This document shows, one piece after another, positions 53,321 to 62,708 of a DNA stretch of 64,000 bases (positions within the stretch are counted from its first letter, which is position 1; the number at the start of each line of letters is the position of its first letter). Both the position numbers and the translations under genes were made by a program. The stretch comes from Symbiodinium sp. CCMP2592 (lineage: Eukaryota > Sar > Dinophyceae > Suessiales > Symbiodiniaceae): positions 943,001 to 1,007,000 of the forward strand of contig CAJNDT010004668.1 of NCBI GenBank assembly GCA_905221615.1. Direction: 5' to 3'. The notes beneath the pieces were generated by a model. It worked only from the letters and a program-made list of their open reading frames with translations. It had not been told where the DNA came from and searched no databases.

Positions 53321-55048
53321 TTATGCATCTTGATACACATAGTTGTTGATAGATTCAGCTAGTTGACTCTTGTCTGTTTACCTCTGCGTTTATACAGGAC
53401 TATGCATGCTTTCCGGGTTGCTATGAGAATGAGGGGTTTAAAGTCAATGGCTGATAGGGTTTAGGGCTCAAGGTATGAGGAGGAATTTGCTTTACTGGGT
53501 TCTTGTTCAGAGGTTAAACATGTAAGATGCCATAGTAAGGATATATAATCGCTTCCCCCTAACATTCAACCCCCCCCTAATATAAAAACTGCCGGCCCCC
53601 GGAATGTCGCGGGTTCGGGCCCCGCATTCAATTTAAAGGGGGCAACATTTGGGGGGGTGGCAGATCTGTATGTGTTTTAATTGAAGGAAGACTACCGTAA
53701 TACTAAAGACACCAGAGCTTTAGGGTTTAAGGGTTTAGGGCTCACGGCTTTAATTATAGAGGCAAAGATGAATTACAGCAGTACTAAAGAGACACGAGAG
53801 CTTCAGGGTTTAAGGGTTTAGGGCTCAGGGCTAAAGCTTTAGGGCTCAGGGCTTTATAAGGCTTAAAGTTTAGGGCTCAGGCCTTTAGGGTTTGGGGCTC
53901 GAGGTTTAAGGCTTAGGGTGTTAAGTTTTAGGCTGGACAGGAAATGCTCGCTGTTGACTTGTCTGACTGTCTGACTGTAATTATAATTATTGACTAACTA
54001 CGTGGATGCCTCATTAATTATTCCTGTCAGTCCGACTCATACCCGCAGGACCCGAAACCCACCCTAATATAAAAACTAAACCTCCGAATTCCAGTTTTTA
54101 TATTAGGGGGGGGGGAGCGGTTTAATATTAGGGGGAAGGGATTAACATGGTTTCTTTTTTATTGTAACTCAACTCTTTTTTCTTGTATCTCAATTAAATC
54201 GCTTAGCAAGAACCCAGTTTAGGCTCCTTGACTCCTTCACTCAAAGCATCCCCGTTCCTGGTGTGTGGATTTCTGCCGAATGCGCAATGATCCCACATCT
54301 ATAAGAACTCTAGCTAGTACCGCGTGGGCCAATGCGCCCGGCACAGATTCGCAGAAAAACTGCAAAGCCCGAAAAACGCCAGACTTTAGGCAAGGGTTGG
54401 TGTCTTCTTATACATCTCCCGTATGTTGCCATGCGTTTCCAGATAGTCTGAGTCCTGTTAGGTATATGGGATATGCACGCTTCCGGGACGAATTTCGCTT
54501 CAGGATGGGTGGGTTGTGCTTAGGACTTACTGGAATGCTGTTGCGAAGTAGATGTCTTGAAGTTTAGCGTCGCGTTTCTGCGCTCATCCACTTGTTCCGG
54601 AGGGTGCAGTCGTGCTTTTCGAGGTCTACGCTTGCAAAGAACAGTTCCAGCATGCACACATACATCTATACATACATGCATACATGCGTACACCCATCCC
54701 TGCACACCTACACAGCCATCCATCTGTGTGTGTGTGTGTTCTACACATGTCTGTAGTCAGCATGCATCTACCTCCTTTAAGGATCGGGTGCTCTTGCGGA
54801 GTGTCGGGGGACTTAGTAAGTAGGAAGTGAGTAGTGAGTTCTAAATGCCCTAAAAGGGATCCTAATTGGTGTTATGGCACTTATAGCCTCAGAACATAAC
54901 TACTATACCCTAAACCCTAAAGCCCCCTCCCCTGACCCTCAAAGTTGAGGGGCGTCTAGCTCTGGAAGGATTCGGGCTCCTTGAAGCCAGTTGTGTGTGA
55001 GCTTGAAAGCAGAATTCAGCCTCCAGTTCCCTAAGCCCTTATGAGCCC

Positions 55049-55143
55049 TACCCAGAGGCCCCATAGTAGTTCCTTTTTGGGGTTCATATTTAGAATTCTA
55101 TAAGGTAGTCACAAAAAGGAACTGCTATGGGGCCTTATGGGTA
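55049..55143. mobile_element. MITE-like palindrome, GGCCCCATAGTAGTTCC subgroup
   Basis: TACCCAGAGGCCCCATAGTA at the left; its inverse at the right ends CTTATGGGTA. Inner AAAAAGGAACT pairs with AGTTCCTTTTT. Confidence 0.8.
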
Positions 55144-55614
55144 AGCCCTTATAATTCCCCAATAGACCCAAGACCCTAAACTTGGACCAGCAGCCTGTCA
55201 GTCACCGAGCAGAGAACCATCAGAAATGCGCCGAAACCAGCAACCTTGAAGCTCAGGCTCGTAATGCCCTCCCCGCAAACATCCCGATCAATATTATGAT
55301 ACGTACTTTTGTTCGCTACTGCGGCTGCAACCACAGCACTTTTCCAGGGATGTCGAAGGGAGGTGAACCGCTGTGGGGTTCTGCACGGCGCTTGGAAAAA
55401 GAGGATCCCAGGATCAGTGAGAATCTTGTTTCGGAGGTAGGTTCAGGGATTTTCTTTGGTGCAGCCTCGACCGAAGCGACAGCACAAACCCTAAAAAGAT
55501 TGGAGTCCCGCGGCGCCACGAGTCGCAATTTGTCCATCCTGCAGATGCTCAAGCTCACTGTACAGTCTAGAGCTGTTCCTTCGGGGCCACAGAGTGTCCG
55601 TTTCTGCAGTCAAA

Positions 55615-56904
55615 ATGGGTTGGGGCCGTTCCCGTTACAGCATTCTGCCCATTGCGACCGTTGCGGGCATCGTGGTGGTGTGTCAGTTGCCGTATGGCAC
55701 GAAATCGCCGGTTGAGGAACTAGACGGCCTGGCGGAAGAAGGCTACCTGCCCCACTGGATGGTCCCCGTGATCATAGGGCTGGCAGCAGTGTCTTCGTGC
55801 GTTTTCTTGGCCGGATGCTTCTTTTCAGCCAAGATTGCTGCCGGCTTCCTGGTGCCGAAGACTCTTGTCGATCCCCTGATCTACTTGGAGGAGGCGTCCA
55901 GTGCTGGGGCTCGACTGCCGCCCAGCCGCTGCTCGCTGTGTTTGTGCCCGCCCTGTGCCATCTCGGGCTATGAGACGGGAGATTTGCTGCTGGGGTCCTG
56001 CAGACGGGAGTGGCGTGTCAGCTGGATCCCGGTCTTGGGATCTCTTTATGCTCTTTTTTCATGGCGGCCCCGAGAGGAGAATATCCAGGGTGTGGACTCC
56101 CAGCGCACGGTTCGCTGGCCTCTCGCCACCTCCTCTTTGGTGGGCAGTGCATGCGCTATCTCCTTCTGGGAGTCCGGAGACATGATGACAGGCCTTTGTA
56201 GAGGAGATGCCAGGCGAGCCCTTTGGTGCACGGTCTTTCTCTGTCCGATGGCCTGGCCTTGCCATGCGCGCTGGGCCTGGGCTCCCCAAATCAAGAACTT
56301 CCGACGCACTTCCGGCACAGTGCCAGACGACCTTGTGGGCCAGCCAATGCTCGTACGACAGCCTTCACCGCAGGTGTCCGGAAACTTCCTCGTTTTCCAG
56401 GACCAGCACGTCGGGCCTAATGTGAGCTTCCAGCAGCCAGAGCTGTACACGCGTGATCTTGGCCTTTGTGAAACACTCGAGGACTGTGTGGAGACCATGA
56501 CTTCTGATGTGGACGTGGCGGTATGGAATCCCGACACCAAATCACTGAGAGCCTTGGCAGTACCGCAACGAGCCATGTTTTCGGTTCCCTACCACACAGC
56601 AGTTGGCATGACGACTCTGCAAAAGAAGTGGATACCTCTCCACACACAACACTTGGACCTCTCCCACGGACCCAGAGTACACTACTTGGGAAGCCTCGGA
56701 ACGGCTTGGACGAGCCAGGAGTGCTTAGAGCTTTTGCTGAAGCATCCGAAGGCCAACTACGCTGTGTGGCTGAGGGAGCAGGACCACGTGCTGCACATCT
56801 TCGACATTTCCCCTAAAGTAAATGCAAAGGCGTTGCGATTCTACAAGCAGCCCGGGGTCACAAGCTTCAGGTCTACGGCTCAGGTGCGCAGTCCGGAGCC
56901 CTAA
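55615..56904 (+). CDS. intronless membrane protein with Cys-rich segments
   Basis: 429 residues from the ATG at 55615 (a favourable AAAATGG context); the same frame has an ATG-less extension to 55594. Two hydrophobic segments near the N-terminus, YSILPIATVAGIVVVCQL (residues ~8-25) and MVPVIIGLAAVSSCVFLAGCFF (~45-66), suggest a membrane anchor. Then come two similar Cys-rich blocks: CSLCLCPPCAISGYETGDLLLGSC and, about 70 residues later, CAISFWESGDMMTGLC...LCPMAWPC. The shared CAIS-x(3-4)-GD-x-L/M pattern suggests an internal duplication; a PLAC8-like fold is conceivable but unproven. The C-terminal 180 residues include LCETLEDCVETMTSDVDVAVWN and SQECLELLLKHPKANYAVW, again a repeated pattern. 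The long uninterrupted frame would fit a retrocopy, but no leader relic is visible upstream. Confidence 0.6.
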   Translation: MGWGRSRYSILPIATVAGIVVVCQLPYGTKSPVEELDGLAEEGYLPHWMVPVIIGLAAVSSCVFLAGCFFSAKIAAGFLVPKTLVDPLIYLEEASSAGARLPPSRCSLCLCPPCAISGYETGDLLLGSCRREWRVSWIPVLGSLYALFSWRPREENIQGVDSQRTVRWPLATSSLVGSACAISFWESGDMMTGLCRGDARRALWCTVFLCPMAWPCHARWAWAPQIKNFRRTSGTVPDDLVGQPMLVRQPSPQVSGNFLVFQDQHVGPNVSFQQPELYTRDLGLCETLEDCVETMTSDVDVAVWNPDTKSLRALAVPQRAMFSVPYHTAVGMTTLQKKWIPLHTQHLDLSHGPRVHYLGSLGTAWTSQECLELLLKHPKANYAVWLREQDHVLHIFDISPKVNAKALRFYKQPGVTSFRSTAQVRSPEP

Positions 56905-57597
56905 AATCTAATTACCATCGGCCTCATTGGAGTGGATGTAAAGTTGTAGAGTTGAAGCAGTGTTCCCAGAACCACCCCGGAAGGATCTATGAGACAGGTT
57001 TCGTACCTGCTTTCTGTAGGGGCTTGACCCTGATCCGTTACATGCCTCCTTGGGGTGGGTTTGAGTCTGCAAGGGAACAGCTCCTTGATTTTGGAAGCCA
57101 GAGTTATGTCATAGAGCAGTGGATCTTGCATAGGTGTAGTAGGTAGTTAAGTACAGCCTACTCTGGCAGGTGAGGCTTTAGTACGCCAAAGCATAGTTCA
57201 GTGTTCATCTCATCACATCCTTTATAGGTAGGTCCCCGCCACCCCACAAGGGGTCGCTTGGGCCAGTGCCAACACGGGAAGTCCCCTCACAAGCGACTTC
57301 GAGAAGAAAAGAGCTCGGAGTGCCGAGTAGCGTGCCGCGTGGTAAGGTGGGAGGCGTGAGACCGATCTAGCACGTCTAGTTAGCCTTTCTCCCTTCGTGC
57401 CTCGCACTTGATGTTTCGCCCGATACACTGTTCACCTTGGATCTGAACTCCCGATGCTCCGGAAAACCCGAGAAACCCGGCGTGGCGAAGCCATCACATG
57501 CACCCCCCGCCATCAGTCCATTCAACGGTTGCTGAGTTGTTCTTTGCATCCTGCCAGCCCCTGCATGCGCCCCATATCGGTAGAATAGTCGTAAAGT

Positions 57598-57752
57598 TGG
57601 GGTTTCCGAAAACTGGGGGGTACCTTATTTAAGGATCCTTATAACAAGGATCTTATCACTATTATTATTGTTATACCTATTATTAATTAATATTAATTAT
57701 TATTAGTATTATTACTATTATTGTTAGGGTCGCCTATTTTCGGAAACTCCCA
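57598..57752. mobile_element. MITE-like element, TTTCCGAAAAT family (copy 2)
   Basis: TGGGGTTTCCGAAAACT at the left, inverse TTTTCGGAAACTCCCA at the right. The centre contains an ATT/TTA expansion. GTTAGGGTCGCCTATTTTCG parallels the right end of copy 1 (37590). Confidence 0.7.
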
Positions 57753-57822
57753 TTTAGTAATCCGCTGCATCGGACCGGTGGTTTCCAGGTGGGGAGGCGT
57801 TCAGGTGTCAAGTCCGGGTGTC

Positions 57823-58094
57823 TTACCCAGAGAGCCCAATACCCCTTAATTAAGGAAAAGGGCTAAGGCTCCTTTAAGGGATCATTTGAGGGATCTATAG
57901 CTCTAAGGACTCATATTTCGGTGCCTTTGGGCCTAAAGACCATATTATTTAAGGCTTCTGGGCCATTTTGAGCCTTAGGGTTACCCAGAGAGCCCAGTAC
58001 CCCTTAACTAAGGAACATGGCTTAAATTATATAGGGCTTCATATTATGATTTTAACCTGTATTCCTTAAGCAAGGGGTATTTGGCTCTCTGGGT
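57823..58094. mobile_element. two adjacent MITE-like elements, GAGAGCCCARTACCCC subgroup
   Basis: 57981-58094 is complete: TACCCAGAGAGCCCAGTACC at the left and its inverse ending GGCTCTCTGGGTA at the right. Just before it, 57823 starts an identical left end (TACCCAGAGAGCCCAATACC) without a matching right end, so a partial copy precedes it. Confidence 0.75.
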
Positions 58095-58544
58095 ATACCC
58101 GGTCCCTAACTCATCCAAGCGCGCAGATTACAGACTGCCTCATGCACAAATGAAATGCAGCGGCTGGGTTGCTCTATAGGCATGTAGCTTCATAGATACA
58201 TGCTTCTTGGGATTCATGCTTCTTGGCTTACAGCTGTCGTTCGCAGGGCGCATCATTAATGCCAGCAAAACAAAAGTCAGATGCCCTTTTGCAGCCGCAC
58301 TTGCTTAGTTTGGCAGGGCGGCAGTCGTAGTGTGCTTTGATTTGAAGGGGATGCGGGACGCAGAGACTCTCGCAGGACAAGGTTTGTACAATGCTGTAAA
58401 TGCTTTATCTCAATCAGGCATTGCACCCACAGACACCCACAGACCCAGTAACTCGTCCCTCTATACAGATTAACAGCTCATGCCATGCTTGCAGAGCTGA
58501 GAATGAGCTGGCCCATGATGCCACGAGGCTTCCGCAAATCAGAT

Positions 58545-58656
58545 TCCCAGAGAGCCCAATACCCCTTAATGAAGGAATATGGCTTAAATTATTTAGGGCT
58601 TCATATTATGATTTAAGCTGTATTCCTTAATTAAGGGGTATTGGGCTCTCTGGGTT
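58545..58656. mobile_element. MITE-like element, GAGAGCCCARTACCCC subgroup
   Basis: TCCCAGAGAGCCCAATACCC and its perfect inverse at the right. The interior GGCTTAAATTAT, AGGGCTTCATATTATGAT is nearly identical to 57981-58094. Confidence 0.8.
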
Positions 58657-59610
58657 CCGAATGTCCAAGACAGCCGGTCACGACGGGGTTGCAGGGATTA
58701 GCTGGTGGTTGTTTTGTCGGCATGCCCACAGTTGCACCAAGAAACAAACAATCATCAAGTTTCCGAGGGCACCCTTCGGTCGATGCTATTGCATCCCCTT
58801 GTGTTGATACTGGACCCCTCAAGCACGATCCATGTGCCTGTGCATATTCCCATGTCCCTGCTGACGGTGCACATCTGTGCTGCCAGACGTATGAGCAAAG
58901 CCATCACATGTGCTGCGGATCGCGCACACGGGGTTGGTTCTGAGTCTCGAAGAGGAATCGCTTTGGGGCTGGGAGCCATCTGGCTGCAGAGTCTGACGCT
59001 GGGCCTCGCCTCGCGGATGCAGAGCAGGTTCTAGGGGGGATGGTGTCAAGGCCAAAGCCTAACCAGGTTCGGTCGTGATTCCCTGGTGGGGAAGTTCGAA
59101 GCGTGTTGAGCCCGCGAAGATGCGTGGGCACAACACGTTTCCGGAAAATCAGTGCATCCTGATTTCGACCCCTCCTGGAGGTGGCAGCTACTTCCACCTT
59201 AAACCATTACAGTAATCCCGTCACTATACACCAAGCCCCAGACCCAGAAAGCTACTGCATCAGCTTTACAAGACAAGGCTGCGCCTATCTTGAGCAGAAG
59301 TTGTGCACATGAAGGCTTCGGCAGCCTGGCGATGGCACAGGAAATAGGTCTTGCTTCTTACCAGTCTTATGTGTGGATGCCCTGTCTTAAACTGGGTGTT
59401 TCTGAAGGCGGGTATGCATTGTCTTAAAAGTTTTGTTCCTGAGGAAATGAGGGTAAGACGTATGTAGACTTCCTCAAGAAGTGTTGGGGCTTGGCTGTGG
59501 GGTGTTCCGTAAACAGGCCTCGCATGTTGCTTTGGGCTCCAAACTGGGGGCTGCCATCCGACCTTTGACTGAGAGGGTACGACACATCACGCAACAGGAG
59601 AGACTAGAAT

Positions 59611-59758
59611 GGGTTTGGGGTTTATAGGGGTTTCGGGTTTTAGGGTTTGTGGGGGTTTATGGTGGTTTAGGGTTTTGGGGTTTTTGGGGGTTTAGGGTTT
59701 TAGGGTTTGGGGGTTTAGGGTTTTGGGGTTTAGGGTTTTGGGTTTTAGGGTTTAGGGA
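59611..59758. repeat. interstitial telomere-like tract
   Basis: About 150 bp of degenerate TTTAGGG/TTTTGGGG units. Confidence 0.9.
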
Positions 59759-62056
59759 ATGTCCTCACGTGCTGACAGCCAAATCCTCGGTTTCCGGCCG
59801 GCAATAGAGCAGGGAGCGGCTAAGGTTATGATGATCCGGATCACCCCGACCTGAACGGCGGGTATGTTGCGGATTACAACGTATGCCAGTGCTACGGTTG
59901 CAGTGTGGGCTTGGGAGTGTTTTGCATTTTTTGACAGAGCCAGAGCAATGCGATAGCCCCTAAACCCTAAACCCTAAATTGGTGAACTGGTACAAGAGAG
60001 AATCCGGTCGAGCAATGTATTACACCGACTGCGCACCTCGCCTGGCTAAGTCCGAGTTGTGAGAGCGTAAACCCCAAAATTGAACTTTTCCGAAGCCTCC
60101 TCGCCTTGCTAGTGATTTCCGGTGTTGCCGCGGTGGGGTCAGCCCGAACCAATGCCGTTCTGCTTCATTCAGAGCCGGCTCAGAGCCATGTGCCGTGGAG
60201 ACATGTGGCGAGTCTCAGATCTGAGGAACACTTGCCGGAATACGTTTTACTGCGCACTTTGGCTTGCAGAGAAAATCTTGGATGAGCATGGATGAAAAAT
60301 GTCCATGCATGGCCAACTGTGATTCTGCTTTTAGCTGCTAGCAGTGGTTGATGCGATGCTTTTCGGACGTGAGCAAGATGTAGAACTCCTGCGAACTGTC
60401 CCTGTCCCGAAGAACCCTCCCAGGAGGTCTTCACCTACTTTGAGGACACCAAAGTGCTTCGGACTGCAAAGCCGAACGATGGGCGCTGGACTCTGGTGAC
60501 GTCCGGTCCCAGCCCAGTCTGGAAGTCGGAGATCGAGCAATAACAAGAATAAGAGCAGTATAATAACTCTTATAAGAATACAATGAGTTTAAATTCTAAC
60601 AATGACAATGCAAATCATATAACTATCAGTACATAATATGAATGGTGCTAATAATAAAAATATAGTAATAATAGTACTAATATTACTAATAAATGTAGTC
60701 CTTGTTATGCGCTATCTCCTGACGTAGAAACCAGGCTTGCTGGCTTCATGGCAGCAGCGCAGTGGCGAGGCCCGGCAGATGACATAGCGGTGCGACTGTC
60801 AACTTTGGAAAACTCGGGAGCGGCATGCAGAGGAGATCCGACGGGATGCCTCATGGTCTCGCCTTGTGCATGCCTGTAGCACCGCAATTGTGAAGCCTAA
60901 AGTCTAAAGCATACAGTGGGAAGTCAACCAATCGCTTCAAGCAACGAAGGCTGATTGATTAAGAAATGCAACATGGTAACGGCTCTTATGTACATTGACA
61001 GTTTTGATATCGCCCATAGAAGTGATTATTTTTCAGCTTGGTGAAGGCCGATGAGCAACGCTTTCAGCGCTGAGCGATGGTGCGATTTGAGCAAAGCCAC
61101 CATGTCGGCAAGAGTTCAGGTGTTTGGTCTAGGTGTGGGGTCGGAGGGTTTGGGGCGGGTCGGGCAATAGGATTCTAGATTGTGCGAGATTGGGCTTCTC
61201 CTTTCAGTTTGAGGAGCTTGAGTGCAAGAGTCTGGGACTGTTGGCGGTATCGGGTGGCTTCCCGACAAAACCAAAAATTACCCCAAGACGTCGGATCGAT
61301 TTGATAGCTGTTACTGGCCAGAAGACGCTCCGGAGCCAGACAGCCCGAACAGGAGAGCATCCACAAGGATCAGCAGTTGTCCTTGAAACCTTTTCTTGAC
61401 GCCAGCACATGATTCAAAACAAAGCATTACTTGCAGGGGCTGAAACTCGAGCTCGGAGCACCCTCGCGTACTTGCGGTTAGCTGTCTCAGAAGACGATGT
61501 TTCCTGGACGTTTCAGGCACTATGCGGACCTTGTGAACGGTATCCGAAAGCGAACAGTCCTACAGCCCCAAACGACCTCAAGAAGCCCGAGACCCTATTC
61601 TATGCCATTACAAGTCATATTCACCCTAACAAGAGCCCTGCTCGAGGTAATATAGGGCCCCTATGCTGTAGCGAACATCCGCAGCCCCAAATCCTCAACT
61701 GTCCTGAGCCTGGATCTTGCGAGACGGAAAAGGGACGTTCCACAAATCCAACTGTCCCAAGACCTCCTCTGATCTGCTGAGGTCTCAAAGAACTCCCAGG
61801 CCGATTGTAGCTTTCCTTCGAAGTGTGCACCTTGAAGTGGCGCTTGCCTAGCATCTACACATACGTACATACATGCCAATATTGCCGAAATCCTTGAGGG
61901 TTTGCATGCTTGCATCTGCAGCTTGCGATCGCGAGATCTTTTTGGACTGTCGACCTGACCACATAGGGAAGCCGAGATCAAGTGTTGGATTGGGTTGTGG
62001 GACCTGAAAAGTCTTCCTGATTTCGGTGTCCGCAGTCTCCTGAATCCTGACGATGC

Positions 62057-62150
62057 TACCCATAGGCCCCATAGTAGTTCCTTTTTGGGATTACCTTAGA
62101 GGATTCTATATATGAACCACAAAAAGGAACTACTTTGGGGCCTATGAGTA
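62057..62150. mobile_element. MITE-like palindrome, GGCCCCATAGTAGTTCC subgroup
   Basis: TACCCATAGGCCCCATAGTA at the left, inverse TACTTTGGGGCCTATGAGTA at the right; inner GATTCTATATATGAACC is shared with 50921. Confidence 0.8.
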
Positions 62151-62629
62151 GAGCCAGACTGGCGCAGGACTTCCGTAGCATCCTCACACTGGCTCAGAAA
62201 GCTGCCCTCAAAGCCGAGAAGGACTCTCGGTGCAGGGGTTAGACAGGACGATATTACCAGGCTGCGAGTTTTCCCAGTGTAGAGCTTATCTCGCAGCTGA
62301 CGAACCCGAGTCTGCGACAGAGCGAGAGAAGGGTTTCATGTATCCTCGCTACCTGGCGAGAGTAAGAAGCAACCCGCATCCGGTGCTCTGATTGACGAAT
62401 CTGAAGCCTTCGCATGCCCTCTTTGAAGATCTGAGCTGTGGCAATGCCAGCTGCTGTTACAGATGTTGATGGTATCGAACTCTTCGATGTCCCATATAGT
62501 CCTTAGTGCCAAGGCTTTACGCCAAGAGTATCCAATGGCAAACCATCACGTGCACTATCGTAGGAACGCTGTCGTTGCTCGCAGCTTAGAGGTTCTGGTT
62601 GCGAAGAGGCCCTAAACCCTAAACCCCTA

Positions 62630-62646
62630 AGCCATTTTGGCTCAAG
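62630..62646 (+). other. dinoflagellate spliced-leader relic
   Basis: AGCCATTTTGGCTCAAG is identical to the last 17 nt of the 22-nt dinoflagellate spliced leader (established sequence). The first five bases do not match and merge into CCCTAAA-type sequence. In a genome such a leader appears upstream of a gene when a trans-spliced mRNA has been reverse-transcribed and reinserted. The ATG of the next gene lies 62 nt downstream. Confidence 0.85.
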
Positions 62647-62708
62647 CTACGAGCAGATAGGGCCCGGGAACGTGGTTGCCCCGATCCGCCGGCAAAGCAG
62701 GTCCACAA

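Larger units (their letters stand above)
43643..55614. other. gene-poor region with many palindromic elements
   Basis: No convincing gene in 12 kb. Frames of 60-180 codons exist but overlap on both strands and lack recognisable domains. Contents: palindromes (44432, 45467, 46795, 47322, 48626, 49075, 50921, 51396, 55049), TA tracts (44684-44750, 53244-53320), TTTAGGG-like tracts (48040-48132, 49443-49480, 53711-53940) and a partial 54805 element. Confidence 0.6.
56905..62626. other. gene-poor region with palindromic elements and telomere-like tracts
   Basis: No gene I can support in 5.7 kb. It holds palindromes at 57598, 57823-58094, 58545 and 62057, an ATT/TAA-rich patch (60590-60700), and TTTAGGG tracts at 59611-59758 and 62611-62628. 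Confidence 0.55.

Noticed and set aside
53609-53625. tRNA T-arm-like sequence GCGGGTTCGGGCCCCGC
   Set aside because: No acceptor stem, D-arm or anticodon arm upstream; at most a tRNA-derived fragment.
55182-55715. 177-codon frame upstream of and overlapping the membrane-protein gene
   Set aside because: Its second half is an out-of-frame reading of the membrane-protein start, and the first half shows no domain-like character.
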